From contig NZ_LT607752.1 in assembly GCF_900090265.1 (NCBI RefSeq), forward strand, positions 1,054,001 to 1,118,000: a stretch of DNA of 64,000 nucleotides, read 5' to 3'. A program made the translations under genes and the position numbers. Position 1 is the first letter of the stretch. Every line of letters starts with the position of its first letter. Source of the stretch: Micromonospora rifamycinica. GTDB taxonomy: Bacteria > Actinomycetota > Actinomycetes > Mycobacteriales > Micromonosporaceae. This document shows positions 42,611 to 53,369 of this stretch, piece by piece. The notes beneath the pieces are model-generated. The model made no database searches and had not been told where the DNA came from. It saw nothing but the letters and a program-made list of their open reading frames with translations.

Positions 42611-43836
42611 CGTCGGCGGCGTCCGTCGTGGGGTCGGTGCCGCAGGGCGAACAGCAGCCCGGCGAGCCCGGCCACGACGGCCGCCAGGGAGACCGCGACC
42701 AGCGGACGTGACCAGGGGTGACCCGGCGGGTCGAGCCGGCCCGGACCACCGGCGGCGGCCAGCGGGGGCGGGGGGACGGCGGTCGCGGACGGGCCGGCGG
42801 TCAGCTCACCGGGGTTGACCAGGCGACCCACGGCCGCGCCCCGGGGCACCCCGAAGCCCCAGTCGAGCAGGGCCGCCCCCTGCTCCCAGCCCCGCTTGTC
42901 GACGACCTCCGCACCGAGCAGGGTGACCACCAGCCGTCGTCCGCCGCGTTCGGCGGCCCCGACGTAGGTGTGCCGGGCCAGGTCCGTGTAGCCGGTCTTC
43001 CCGCCCAGCGCCCCCGGGTAGCGGTAGAGCAGCTGGTTGTCGTTCTCGATCGGAAAGGCCTTCTCGCCCAGCGCCGGCTGGGCCGGGATCGTCACCTCCC
43101 GGGTGGTGTCGTAACGGCGGAAGGTGGCGTCGGCGAAGCAGGCCCGGGCGATCAGCGCCAGGTCGTACGCGCTGGTGAACTGGCCCGGCCCGTCCAGCCC
43201 GGAGGGGGTCACCGCGTGGGTCTGCAACGCGCCGAGGTGCCGGGCGTGCGCGTTCATCGCCTGCAGTCCGCCGGGCAGCCCGTCGGGGCCGCCGCCGAGT
43301 CGGGCCAGTGCGTTGGCCGCCTCGTTGCCGGACTTGAGCAGCAGGCCCAGCCAGAGCGTCTCGATCCGGTAGCGGCCGCCCTCGGCGAACCCCACGGCGG
43401 AGCTGCCGGGCTCGATGTCGAGGTCGCCGGCAGTGAGGGTGACCACCTGTCGGGGGTCGAGTGTCGGCAGCACGGTGGCGGCGAGCAGCAGCTTCTGCAC
43501 GCTGGCCGGGGTGCCGTACTCGTGCGGGCCGCAGCCGCCGAGCACGTCGCCGCTGTCCAGGTCGGCGACCAGCCAGGAGGTGGCCTGCACGGCGGGCGGC
43601 ACGCGCGTCCCGGTCGGCCGTACCTGCGCCCTGGTGGCCAGGGCGGGGCCGCCGACCGTGCGGGCGGCGGGATCCGCGCGCGGCGGCACCGGTCGGGGTG
43701 GCCGGGACGCCGCCGGCACGGGCGCGCACGGGCCGGTGGTCACCGCCCCGACGGCGGCGACGGCACCGGTGGGCACGCCGACCGGCGACAGCAGGAGGGC
43801 GGCGATGGCAACCGCGGTACGTCCCCGAACTCTCAC
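42607..43836 (-). CDS. D-alanyl-D-alanine carboxypeptidase (S11, DacA-type), copy 1
   Basis: A 409-aa penicillin-binding enzyme. A signal peptide is followed by a Pro-rich stretch. Active-site boxes: SVQK (SxxK), SGN in SGNEAANALAR (SxN), and KTG in LGGKTGYTDLARH. A C-terminal TM helix (about 378-398) and basic tail anchor it. It trims terminal D-Ala from peptidoglycan stems, limiting crosslinks. It is clearly paralogous to the enzyme at 45262-46494 through most of its length. Co-transcribed with the VanX-like dipeptidase. Confidence 0.93.
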   Translation of the reverse strand: MRVRGRTAVAIAALLLSPVGVPTGAVAAVGAVTTGPCAPVPAASRPPRPVPPRADPAARTVGGPALATRAQVRPTGTRVPPAVQATSWLVADLDSGDVLGGCGPHEYGTPASVQKLLLAATVLPTLDPRQVVTLTAGDLDIEPGSSAVGFAEGGRYRIETLWLGLLLKSGNEAANALARLGGGPDGLPGGLQAMNAHARHLGALQTHAVTPSGLDGPGQFTSAYDLALIARACFADATFRRYDTTREVTIPAQPALGEKAFPIENDNQLLYRYPGALGGKTGYTDLARHTYVGAAERGGRRLVVTLLGAEVVDKRGWEQGAALLDWGFGVPRGAAVGRLVNPGELTAGPSATAVPPPPLAAAGGPGRLDPPGHPWSRPLVAVSLAAVVAGLAGLLFALRHRPHDGRRRR

Positions 43837-44063
43837 GCTGACGAACGTAGTGATGCCGGGTCCGGCGATCCGGTGATCCGGCGAATTCCACCCGGCGGAG
43901 CGGGCCGGGTCGGTAGCATGCCGCCTCCGGCGCGGTGAATTTGCCGGTCAGCGCGGGTCGAGGCGGCAGGGGACGCGCCCGTCGGTCAGCCGGCCGGCGA
44001 CGGGGAGGTGTCGACCACCGTCCATGGGGGTAGCGGAGGGTAGGACCGGTGAAGGAGGAGACC

Positions 44064-44294
44064 ATGACCGACCCCCGTTACGCTCCGCTCGGCCTCGCGG
44101 TCGGCGGTGACCTGGTCGACGTCGACGACGTCGACACCCGTCCCGTGGTGGGCGCGGACGACGCCCGCGCCGACGCCGCCCGCGCCGGGGCGGAGGTGGA
44201 CCTGTCCCACGCCGACCGGGACGGCGACGGCGTGCCGGTCGGTGCGGCCGACGCGGACGCCGACCGGGCCCGCGCGGCGGGCGAGGAGGGCTGA
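44064..44294 (+). CDS. Small acidic Ala/Asp-rich protein
   Basis: A 76-aa ORF with a strong AAGGAGGAG ribosome site and ATG at 44064. The sequence is very Asp/Ala-rich (VGGDLVDVDDVDTRPVVGAD, DLSHADRDGDGVPVG), with a DxDxDG-like stretch that could weakly bind calcium. No known family. A terminator hairpin follows 5 bp later. Confidence 0.6.
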   Translation: MTDPRYAPLGLAVGGDLVDVDDVDTRPVVGADDARADAARAGAEVDLSHADRDGDGVPVGAADADADRARAAGEEG

Positions 44295-44298
44295 CCTG

Positions 44299-44328
44299 CG
44301 GGCGGGGGCGAGTGGTCGCCCCCGCCCG
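44299..44328. terminator. Hairpin terminator between convergent genes
   Basis: CGGGCGGGGGCGA (44299-44311) pairs with 44316-44328 around GTGG, right after the acidic protein's stop. The cyclophilin gene converges from the other side at 44388. Confidence 0.7.
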
Positions 44329-44387
44329 TCAGGTGCGCCGGCCCGACGGGCCGGACCGCTCGGTGGCTCGGGGCCGGGCCGGACCGC

Positions 44388-45167
44388 TCAGCGGCCCCGG
44401 ATGGCGCGGTGGATCTGCACCGGCAGGGCCGGAGCGCCGTCCACCGGGGCCGGGTCCTCCGGGGTGGGCGCGATGCCACCGGCGGCGATCCGGTCCAGGG
44501 TGGCCAGCCCGGCGGCGTCGATGCTGCCGAACACGGTGTAGTTGGGTCGCAGCGCCGAATCCGACTGGACCAGGAAGAACTGGCTGCCGTTGGTGTCCGG
44601 CCCGGCGTTGGCCATGGCGAGCGTGCCCCGGGCGTAGAGCCGCCGGACCCCGGTGGGGTCGGTCGGCGCGGGCGGCAGGTCGGTGGGCAGCTCGTCGCGG
44701 TAGCGGTAGCCCGGCCCGCCCTCACCGGTGCCGGACGGGTCGCCGCACTGGAGCACCTTCAGCGTCGGGTAGGCGGTCAACCGGTGGCAGGGGGTCCAGT
44801 CGTAGAACCGGTGCCGGGCCAGGTGCAGGAAGCTCTGCACGGTGCACGGGGCCTGCTCCCGGTCCAGGGTCAGGCCGATCGGCCCCTGGCTGGTGCGCAG
44901 GGTGACCCGGACCGTGCCGTGGTCCGGCGTCCGGCGCGGGTCGGGCGGCAGCGGCACCGGCCGGGCCGGCGGCTCGTCGGGGGTGGACGTGTACGCGCAC
45001 GGGCCCTTGGTGGTCCGGGCGACGACCGGCCCGTCGGCGGGCGCGGCGACGGCGGCCGTACCACCGGCGACGACCAGCGTCGCCGAGGCCAGCGCCACCC
45101 CGGCGAGGCGGGCCAGCCGGCCGTGGGGGCGCGAGGCGGCGGCGGACGGTCGGGGTTCACTCGACAC
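44388..45167 (-). CDS. Secreted cyclophilin-type peptidyl-prolyl isomerase
   Basis: A 259-aa exported protein. Signal peptide to about residue 40 (GTAAVAAPA). The cyclophilin domain is seen from GTVRVTLRTSQGPIGLTLD through FLHLARHRFYDWTPCHRL, and TLAMANAGPDTNGSQFFLVQS (NGSQFF active-site motif). Paired Cys (PCH, LQCGD) may form a disulfide. It would speed proline isomerisation of exported or wall proteins. GTG 45167 with AGGAGG 8 nt upstream. It lies between the two paralogous D,D-carboxypeptidases. Confidence 0.9.
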   Translation of the reverse strand: MSSEPRPSAAASRPHGRLARLAGVALASATLVVAGGTAAVAAPADGPVVARTTKGPCAYTSTPDEPPARPVPLPPDPRRTPDHGTVRVTLRTSQGPIGLTLDREQAPCTVQSFLHLARHRFYDWTPCHRLTAYPTLKVLQCGDPSGTGEGGPGYRYRDELPTDLPPAPTDPTGVRRLYARGTLAMANAGPDTNGSQFFLVQSDSALRPNYTVFGSIDAAGLATLDRIAAGGIAPTPEDPAPVDGAPALPVQIHRAIRGR

Positions 45168-45261
45168 TGTGGGTCCTCCTGGACTCGTGGTACCGGAGAG
45201 ACGGGGACACCCGCGGAAGCGGGTGGTACCGGAACGACCGGAGTCTATGGACGGACGGCTG

Positions 45262-46494
45262 TCAGTCCCAGGCGACGCGCCGCCGGACCCGCCGCCGGCT
45301 CCGGCGGCGGCGGATGACGAGCAGCACGGCCAGCACCCCGACCAGTCCCGCGACGCCACCGACCACCACGCCACCGGGCGGGTGCGGTGCGCCCACCGGC
45401 GGGCGGGCGGGCTCCGGGGCGGCGACCACCCGGGCGGGCGGCGACGCCGACGCGCTGGCGGCGGTCACCTCACCGGGGTCGACCAGCCGGCCCACCGAGG
45501 CGTCCCGGGGCAGGCCGAAACCCCAGTCGAGGAGCCGCGCCCCCTGCTCCCAGCCGCGCACCGGGCGGGCCTCCGCGCCGAGCAGGGTCACCACCAACCG
45601 TCGACCACCACGTTCGGCGGCCCCGACGTAGGTGTGCCGGGCCAGGTCCGTGAAGCCGGTCTTGCCGCCCAGCGCACCGGGGTACCGGTAGATCAACTGG
45701 TTCTCGTTCTGGATCTGGAAGCCGGGTTTACGCAACGCCGGCTGGGCCGGTATCTGGGTCCGCTCGGTCAACGCGTACCGGCGGAAGGTGGGGTCGGCGA
45801 AGCAGACCCGGGCGATCAACGCCAGGTCGTACGCGCTGGTGAACTGGCCCGGCCCGTCCAGCCCGGACGGGGTCACCGCGTGGGTCTGCCCCGCACCGAG
45901 GCGGCGTGCCTCGGCGTTCATCTCGCGTACCCCGGCTGACGCGCTGCCCGCGCCGAGGCGGGCCAGCAGGTTCGCCGCGTCGTTGCCGGACTGGAGCAGC
46001 AGGCCGAGCCAGGCGGTCTCGACCGGGTAGCGACCACCGACGAGCAGGCCCACCGCCGAGCTGCCCGGCTCGATGTCCAGGTCCGCGCGGGTCACCGTGA
46101 CCACCTGCTTCGGGTTCAGCCGGGGCATCATGGTGGCGGCCAGCAGCAGCTTCTGCACGCTGGCCGGGGTGCCGTACTCGTGCGGGCCGCAACCGCCGAG
46201 GACCGCCCCGGTGTCCAGGTCGGCGACGAGCCAGGAGGCCGCGGTGACCGGGGGCGGCGTGGGCACGCCGGGCGGCACGGTCAGGCCCGGGGTGGCCAGT
46301 GCCTCGCCCCCCACCGCCTGCTGCGCGGGCACCGCCGGGGGCGGCACGGGCCGGGGCGGTCGGGTCACCTTCGGCGCGGGCAGCTTCGGGCACGGCACGA
46401 CGGCGGCGCGGGCCGCCCCCGCAGGGACCGGGGCGGGCGTGCCCGCGGTGAGGAGGACGGCCGCGACGGCGGCGGCCACGACCCGGGCTCTCAT
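45262..46494 (-). CDS. D-alanyl-D-alanine carboxypeptidase (S11, DacA-type), copy 2
   Basis: A 410-aa enzyme, ATG at 46494. SVQK, SGN (SGNDAANLLAR) and KTG (GGKTGFTDLARH) are intact. A C-terminal TM helix (VVVGGVAGLVGVLAVLLVI) is followed by an Arg-rich tail. Most of the catalytic domain matches copy 1 at 42607-43836, e.g. HEYGTPASVQKLLLAAT in both. The two have different Pro-rich N-terminal linkers. A local duplication with divergence is likely. It should act in peptidoglycan maturation. Confidence 0.93.
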   Translation of the reverse strand: MRARVVAAAVAAVLLTAGTPAPVPAGAARAAVVPCPKLPAPKVTRPPRPVPPPAVPAQQAVGGEALATPGLTVPPGVPTPPPVTAASWLVADLDTGAVLGGCGPHEYGTPASVQKLLLAATMMPRLNPKQVVTVTRADLDIEPGSSAVGLLVGGRYPVETAWLGLLLQSGNDAANLLARLGAGSASAGVREMNAEARRLGAGQTHAVTPSGLDGPGQFTSAYDLALIARVCFADPTFRRYALTERTQIPAQPALRKPGFQIQNENQLIYRYPGALGGKTGFTDLARHTYVGAAERGGRRLVVTLLGAEARPVRGWEQGARLLDWGFGLPRDASVGRLVDPGEVTAASASASPPARVVAAPEPARPPVGAPHPPGGVVVGGVAGLVGVLAVLLVIRRRRSRRRVRRRVAWD

Positions 46495-46871
46495 GGAGAG
46501 GCACCCTACCGATGCGGGACGCCCGTGCCCCGGGGCCCGCCCGACCGGCCACCGCCGGCCCGTCCCGCCGAGAGGGCCGCCGCGGTGGCACTGGATCACC
46601 AATCGATTACCCAGGGTGGGGAAAAATGCCGCCCAGGGCCGCCCCTGGAAGCGTTTCCACCGACTCTGACCTGGCCTTTCTCTCCATCGCCACGCAGCGC
46701 GACGAGAGGCTCACGAAACCTCTTGAACGATCTCCGTGCGGTCGCCGTATCCATCGCCGCAAGGACGGATCGGGGCAGCCCCAGCGCCGCGGTCCTCGGG
46801 TGAACCCAGCCACCGTCGGGGCCCGGACGCGACACTCGTCGACGGCCCGCCGGAGATCAGAGGAGAGGTAC
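46495..46871. other. Divergent spacer with GAAACCTC element
   Basis: No credible gene. It is the promoter region for copy 2 of the carboxypeptidase and for the secreted repeat protein. At 46715-46732 it carries GAAACCTCTTGAACGATC, which matches 16 of 18 bases of a site upstream of the DUF4012 gene (55827-55844, minus). Confidence 0.45.
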
Positions 46872-48080
46872 ATGGCCAGGCCAATGCGGAAGAATTCCGT
46901 CCTCAAGCTCGGCGGAGTCGGCGCCCTGGCGGTGCTGCTCCTGGGTGGCGGTCTGCAGCTCGCCTCCGCCGCCGAGAACACCGGCAGCAGCGCCGCGCAG
47001 ACCGTGAACTGCCCCACGGTACGGGACAAGCTGCCGGCCATTCCGGCGGCCGCCGCCGCCGGGGTGGAGCGGGAACTGGCCAACCTGGACGAGGAGATCG
47101 CCCGGCAGAACGAGCGGCTGGCCAAGCAGGCCGCCAACCCGCAGGGCGGCGCGAACTTCATCAACAACGCCATCCTCGGCCCACTGAAGAGCAAGCGCGT
47201 CGCGGTGCTGGACCGCATCGAGATCAACTTCAACCGGGTCGGCGCCCAACGGCCCAACCTCGACAGCCTCGCCACCTGCGGGCTGAACGCCCCGGGCGTC
47301 GCCAGCGCGTTGAACAGCTCCGTCAAGGCCGGCAACGCCGCGACGGGCGGGAACAACACCACGGCCGCCGCCCAGACGGTGAACTGCCCGACGCCGCAGA
47401 TCCCCGCCGTACCGGCCGCCGCCGCCGCGAACGTCCAGGCCGAACTGGCCAACCTCGACAAGCAGATCAGCGAGGCCAACGCCCGCCTCGCCCAGCAGGC
47501 CGCCAACCCCCAGGGCGGCGCGAACTTCATCAACAACGCCATCCTCGGCCCACTGAAGGACAAGCGCCAGGCCGCCCTCGACCGCATCGAGATCGCCTTC
47601 AACCGGGTCGGCGCCCAGCGCCCCAACCTCGACAACTTCGCCGCCTGCGGCCTGAACGGCGCAGGCGCGGGCAACGCCGGAGCCGGTAACGCCGGTGCGG
47701 GCAACGCCGGAGCCGGTAACGCCGGTGCGGGCAACGCCGGAGCCGGTAACGCGGGCGCGGGCAACGCCGGTGCGGGCAACGCCGGGGCCGCCCGGACGGT
47801 GAACTGCCCGACGCCGCAGATCCCCGCCGTACCGGCCGCCGCCGCCGCGAACGTCCAGGCCGAACTGGCCAACCTCGACAAGCAGATCAGCGAGGCCAAC
47901 GCCCGCCTCGCCCAGCAGGCCGCCAACCCCCAGGGCGGCGCGAACTTCATCAACAACGCCATCCTCGGCCCACTGAAGGACAAGCGCCAGGCCGCCCTCG
48001 ACCGCATCGAGATCGCCTTCAACCGGGTCGGCGCCCAGCGCCCCAACCTCGACAACTTCGCCGCCTGCGGCCTGAACTGA
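46872..48080 (+). CDS. Secreted three-repeat coiled-coil-like protein
   Basis: A 402-aa exported protein: signal peptide to about residue 34 (LQLASA|AE). Three copies of a ~95-aa module follow, each starting TVNCPT and ending CGLN, with heptad-like helices (VQAELANLDKQISEANARLAQ) and GGANFINNAILGPL. Each module has two Cys that could pair. Modules 2 and 3 are encoded by identical DNA. They are joined by a Gly-Ala-Gly-Asn-Ala repeat of about 45 residues. Ribosome site AGGAGAGG. Likely an extracellular structural or adhesion protein; no enzyme motif. Confidence 0.75.
   Translation: MARPMRKNSVLKLGGVGALAVLLLGGGLQLASAAENTGSSAAQTVNCPTVRDKLPAIPAAAAAGVERELANLDEEIARQNERLAKQAANPQGGANFINNAILGPLKSKRVAVLDRIEINFNRVGAQRPNLDSLATCGLNAPGVASALNSSVKAGNAATGGNNTTAAAQTVNCPTPQIPAVPAAAAANVQAELANLDKQISEANARLAQQAANPQGGANFINNAILGPLKDKRQAALDRIEIAFNRVGAQRPNLDNFAACGLNGAGAGNAGAGNAGAGNAGAGNAGAGNAGAGNAGAGNAGAGNAGAARTVNCPTPQIPAVPAAAAANVQAELANLDKQISEANARLAQQAANPQGGANFINNAILGPLKDKRQAALDRIEIAFNRVGAQRPNLDNFAACGLN
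47375..48077 (+). repeat. Two identical 283-bp direct repeats (offset 420 bp) and GAGNA-coding minisatellite
   Basis: Bases 47375-47657 and 47795-48077 are identical at every position I compared. Between them, at about 47659-47790, a ~30-bp unit encoding GAGNAGAGNA repeats four or more times. The identity implies recent duplication or gene conversion and makes the locus prone to repeat-number change. Confidence 0.9.
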
Positions 48081-48091
48081 CCCCCCGCCCA

Positions 48092-48126
48092 CGAGCGGCC
48101 CGGCGGACCATCCGCCGGGCCGCTCG
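48092..48126. terminator. Perfect 16-bp hairpin between convergent genes
   Basis: CGAGCGGCCCGGCGGA (48092-48107) pairs with 48111-48126 around CCA. It follows the secreted repeat protein gene by 11 bp and precedes the stop of the MerR gene by 10 bp; likely bidirectional. Confidence 0.8.
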
Positions 48127-48136
48127 GCGTTCCCGG

Positions 48137-48856
48137 TCAGCCCTCGTCGACCGGCCCGGTCTCGGCCAGGTAGTCGTACAGTGCGGCGGAGGCCCGCAGC
48201 CGGCACAGGCTGCGGCGGTGCAGTTCCTGCTCCCGCCGGGCCAGCTCCGCCCGGACCCGGTCCGGTCGGCCCGTGCTGCGCAGCTCGTCGAGGACCGCGG
48301 TGACGATGTCGAACGGATAGCCACCCCGGCGTAGCAGCGCGACCACCTGGGCCGCCCGCCACTCGGCCGGGTCGTACACCCGGTAACCGGTGCCCCGCTG
48401 CCGGTGCGGCCGGAGCAGCCCGCGCTGCTCCCAGAGGCGCAGCTGCGAGGTACGCACGCCGAGTCGGGCGGCCACCACACCGATCCGGGCGTCCCGGCGG
48501 GGCGCCGCCGCCACCGGACTGCCCAGCACCGTCTCGAAGGCCCCCAGCACCCGGGCGATCTCGGCCCGCTCGCGGTCCAGCTCGGCGTGCCCGGCGTCGA
48601 GCGCGGCGAGCGCCGCCGGCAACTCGCCCCGGTGCACCGCGGCCAGCACCTCCCGGGTACGCGACCAGCCGTGCCCCTCGGCCATCCGGCGGGCCACCGC
48701 GAGCGCCCGTACGTGGTGTCCGGTGAGCATCCGGTAACCGCTCGCGGTGCGCCCGGCCGGCGGCAGCACCCCGTCGGCCAGGTAGTTGCGCACCTGCTGG
48801 GTGGAGATCCCTGCGCTCGCCGCGACGTCGACCATCCGCCACCGTCGCTCCGCCAC
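48137..48856 (-). CDS. Double-HTH MerR-family regulator
   Basis: A 239-aa protein with two MerR-type winged helices: residues about 7-70 (VDVAASAGISTQQVRNYLADGVLPPAG) and about 120-185 (GVVAARLGVRTSQLRLWEQRGLLRP). A helical tail follows each. Having two DNA-binding domains in one chain is unusual; most MerR proteins have one and dimerise. Divergent from the UvrA-like gene with a 95-bp spacer, which it likely controls in response to a drug. Confidence 0.85.
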   Translation of the reverse strand: MAERRWRMVDVAASAGISTQQVRNYLADGVLPPAGRTASGYRMLTGHHVRALAVARRMAEGHGWSRTREVLAAVHRGELPAALAALDAGHAELDRERAEIARVLGAFETVLGSPVAAAPRRDARIGVVAARLGVRTSQLRLWEQRGLLRPHRQRGTGYRVYDPAEWRAAQVVALLRRGGYPFDIVTAVLDELRSTGRPDRVRAELARREQELHRRSLCRLRASAALYDYLAETGPVDEG

Positions 48857-48951
48857 CCGTCCACCCTAGTGGTTGTTCCGTGGTTTGAGACTTTCCACCC
48901 GAGTCGCCCCGGGCCGGAGCTCTTGCAGTCGACGAAAGTCCCTACAGGATC

Positions 48952-51249
<2,298 letters not shown>

Positions 51250-51258
51250 CCGGCCCGG

Positions 51259-51681
51259 TCAGGGGGTGGGGAGCCGCTGCAGCCAGGCCCGCTGCCAGGG
51301 GGTCTCCACGGCCTTCGGGTGGTAGTGGTCGCGCACCCAGCGCACCGCCTGCCGGGCCGGCAGCCCGTCGAGGACCGCCAGGGCGGCCAGGGCGGTGCCG
51401 GTCCGGCCGATCCCGCCCCGGCAGGCCACCTCCACCCGCCGGCCGTCGTGCGCGCCGCGCAGCGCCTCACGCAGGGCGTCCAGGGCGTCCGCGCGGTCGA
51501 GCGGCAGCCAGAAGTCCGGCCACCGGATGCGCCGGTACGGCCAGTCGGGGGTCGGTCCCGGCGCCAGGATCAGGGCGAAGTCGGCGGGCGACACCACGTC
51601 GGCGACCCGCCGGCCGCGAACGGTCACGCCACTGGGCAACGTCACCACACCGGGAGAGCTGGACCAGTCCACACCGGTCAT
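51259..51681 (-). CDS. Protein-tyrosine phosphatase-like protein
   Basis: A 140-aa protein with CRGGIGRTGTALA (Cx5R P-loop, about residue 87), the signature of cysteine-based tyrosine/dual-specificity phosphatases. An upstream Asp in RWPDFWLP may be the general acid. It likely dephosphorylates protein or phosphoinositide-like substrates. ATG at 51681. Converges with the UvrA-like gene (9-bp gap). Confidence 0.85.
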   Translation of the reverse strand: MTGVDWSSSPGVVTLPSGVTVRGRRVADVVSPADFALILAPGPTPDWPYRRIRWPDFWLPLDRADALDALREALRGAHDGRRVEVACRGGIGRTGTALAALAVLDGLPARQAVRWVRDHYHPKAVETPWQRAWLQRLPTP

Positions 51682-51701
51682 TCTGCCCGGTACGCACACA
51701 G

Positions 51702-51739
51702 CGCGCCGCCCCCGACCCGGCCGGGTCGGGGGCGGCGCG
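51702..51739. terminator. 19-bp palindromic hairpin
   Basis: CGCGCCGCCCCCGACCCGG (51702-51720) is directly followed by its complement (51721-51739), giving a long GC stem without a defined loop. It lies between the phosphatase start and the lysozyme-like gene's end, so probably a terminator for the latter's read-through. Confidence 0.5.
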
Positions 51740-51906
51740 TGTCGACGTGCGGGTCGCCTCTCGGCGCGTGGCGCAACGCGGCTCCAGCCGGACGGAACTC
51801 CGCGAGGGCTGTTCAGATGAGGCCCGGGGACACCGAACACATCGACACCCCGCACAACACCGTGCCCGGCGGGCGCCTTCCCCGCACCGCGGTGACCCCG
51901 GTCACC

Positions 51907-51934
51907 CTCCCCACCCGACGGAGCGGGCGGGGAG
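51907..51934 (-). terminator. Imperfect GC hairpin after lysozyme-like gene
   Basis: CTCCCC-A-CCCG pairs with CGGG-C-GGGGAG around a 6-nt loop, about 20 bp downstream of the stop at 51954 on the minus strand. One internal mismatch. Confidence 0.5.
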
Positions 51935-51953
51935 AGGTGCGGGCGCGGCGGGG

Positions 51954-52538
51954 TCAGCTGTTCCAGTGTTCGGCGACGAGGTCGGCGGCCTGCTGTTCCC
52001 ACTGGGCGTAGTGGTCGGGGTAGGCGGAGACCTGGACGGTCTGGGCGGCCTTGGTCAGGGGCATGTCCTGCCAGCCGTCGACCTGCTTGAGGCCCTTGAG
52101 GAACGCGGTGGTGGCGTACTCGGGGTCGGTGATCTGCTCGACGGTGCCCCAGCCGGAGGAGGGGCGCTGTTGGAACAGGCCCTGGGAGTCGTGGTCGTTG
52201 CGGTCGCCGAGGTGGCCGAGGTTCTCCAGCTTCGATTCCTGTAGGGCGGTGGCGATGGACACGACGGCGGCGCGTTCGTCCATGCCGGTCTTCTTGGTGG
52301 CGGCGATGATGGCCTTGACGTTGGCGGTCTGCTCGTCGTCGAGGTCGATGCGGGACTGCTCGCCCTGCACACCGTGCGGGATGAGCTTGTCCTTCGCGGG
52401 CTTGTCGGCCTGGACGGTCGTGGTGCCGGCGGTGGGGGTGGTGGCGTGGGCGTGGGTGGTGGGGCCGGCGAGGATGCCGCCGGTGAAGGCGAGGCCGGCG
52501 ATGCCGAGGGCGGTCTTGCGCAGGATGGTGGTGTTCAT
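51954..52538 (-). CDS. Secreted lysozyme-like wall protein
   Basis: A 194-aa exported protein: signal peptide about 1-32 (LAGPTTHAHA). The mature domain has ATALQESKLENLGHLGDRND and SQGLFQQRPSSGWGTVEQIT. The ALQES...SQGLFQQRP pattern is the lysozyme/transglycosylase-like segment found in actinobacterial peptidoglycan hydrolases, where the Glu would be catalytic. Likely acts on the cell wall. ATG at 52538 with GGAG upstream. Monocistronic, with hairpins downstream. Confidence 0.75.
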   Translation of the reverse strand: MNTTILRKTALGIAGLAFTGGILAGPTTHAHATTPTAGTTTVQADKPAKDKLIPHGVQGEQSRIDLDDEQTANVKAIIAATKKTGMDERAAVVSIATALQESKLENLGHLGDRNDHDSQGLFQQRPSSGWGTVEQITDPEYATTAFLKGLKQVDGWQDMPLTKAAQTVQVSAYPDHYAQWEQQAADLVAEHWNS

Positions 52539-52978
52539 GGGGGGCTCCTTCGGGGGTCGACACCCTGGCTCCCGGCCGGCGGGGGTCGGGGTGCGCCGGT
52601 CCGGGGGGACTGGCGCGGCGGGTGTGGGCACCACGTCGGGCGCTCGTGCGGGGGGTGGGGTGCGGGGGTGCGGCGGGGCCTGCCCGGGGGCGGCCTCTCG
52701 TGCCGAGTCAGGTGTAACGACCGGCGGCCCCGGGTCATTCCACCGGGGGCGGCGGGACCTGCCAGGCGGGGGTGGGACCTGCCGGGTTGGGGATCCGCCG
52801 GCTGGGGAGCCGCCGGCGGGGGTGCTGCTGCGGTCGTACGCAGGGTGTAACGCCGTCGACCCGGCCGGGATTCCGACCCGTAGGTGCCGCCGGTCACGGC
52901 GATCCGGTCAGACCACACCACATCCGACATTCGGCGCGGGATCCCCGGGGCACACCGCCCGTCGGACCACCGCAGGGG
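52539..52978. other. Intergenic region upstream of the lysozyme-like gene
   Basis: A 440-bp GC-rich stretch with no supported gene. On the minus strand GTTACACC occurs twice (around 52712 and 52848), which may mark promoter -10-like elements or a binding site. I checked for a ydaO c-di-AMP riboswitch, often found before such genes, and do not see its core. Confidence 0.35.
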
Positions 52979-53290
52979 TCACCGGGCGATCCGGGACTCG
53001 ACCTTCGCCGCGCAGGCGGTCACCACCGACCGGGCGTCCAGCCCCAGGCTCTCGATGGCGACCAGGGCGGTGAAGACCACGTCGGCCAACTCGGCGGCCA
53101 CCTCCTCGTGGCTGTGCGTCACGCCCTTGCGGGGGTTCTGGCCGAGGACGCCGATCCACGCCCCGGCCGCCTCGCCGGCCTCCTCGCTGAGCTTGAGGAT
53201 CCGGCAGGTCAGCTCGGTCTGGTCGGTGCCGTTGGCGGCGTCCAGCCAGGCACGGGCCGCACGGGCCGCGTTCCAGATCAGCTCGTCCAT
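52979..53290 (-). CDS. MazG-like nucleotide pyrophosphohydrolase
   Basis: A 103-aa all-helical protein. KLSEEAGEAAGAWIGVLG and EEVAAELADVVFTALVAI give the two acidic pairs (ExxE and ExxD) that bind Mg2+ in MazG/dUTPase-fold NTP pyrophosphatases. Members hydrolyse (d)NTPs or aberrant nucleotides. ATG at 53290; an in-frame GTG at 53302 would add four residues. A hairpin upstream separates it from the LPXTG gene. Confidence 0.82.
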   Translation of the reverse strand: MDELIWNAARAARAWLDAANGTDQTELTCRILKLSEEAGEAAGAWIGVLGQNPRKGVTHSHEEVAAELADVVFTALVAIESLGLDARSVVTACAAKVESRIAR

Positions 53291-53311
53291 GCGCCCAGTC
53301 AACCGGACGCG

Positions 53312-53346
53312 GGTGCCCGCCGGCCCCAGCGGGGCCGGCGGGCACC
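53312..53346 (-). terminator. 16-bp hairpin terminator after the LPXTG protein gene
   Basis: GGTGCCCGCCGGCCCC (53312-53327) pairs with 53331-53346 around AGC. It follows the stop at 53370 by about 23 bp on the minus strand. Confidence 0.75.
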
Positions 53347-53369
53347 TTCGCGTACCGGAGTGATCCGGG

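Noticed and set aside
47659..47790. CRISPR-like or regulatory repeat
   Set aside because: It is in frame inside a CDS and encodes a Gly-Ala-Asn linker, so it is a coding minisatellite.
46857..48842. 661-aa minus-strand open frame across the secreted repeat protein and MerR genes
   Set aside because: Gly/Val/Arg-rich translation mirrors the repeats of the real gene; no ribosome site or domain.
52539..52978. ydaO-type c-di-AMP riboswitch before the lysozyme-like gene
   Set aside because: The region is GC-rich with some direct repeats, but the conserved ydaO core segments are not recognisable.
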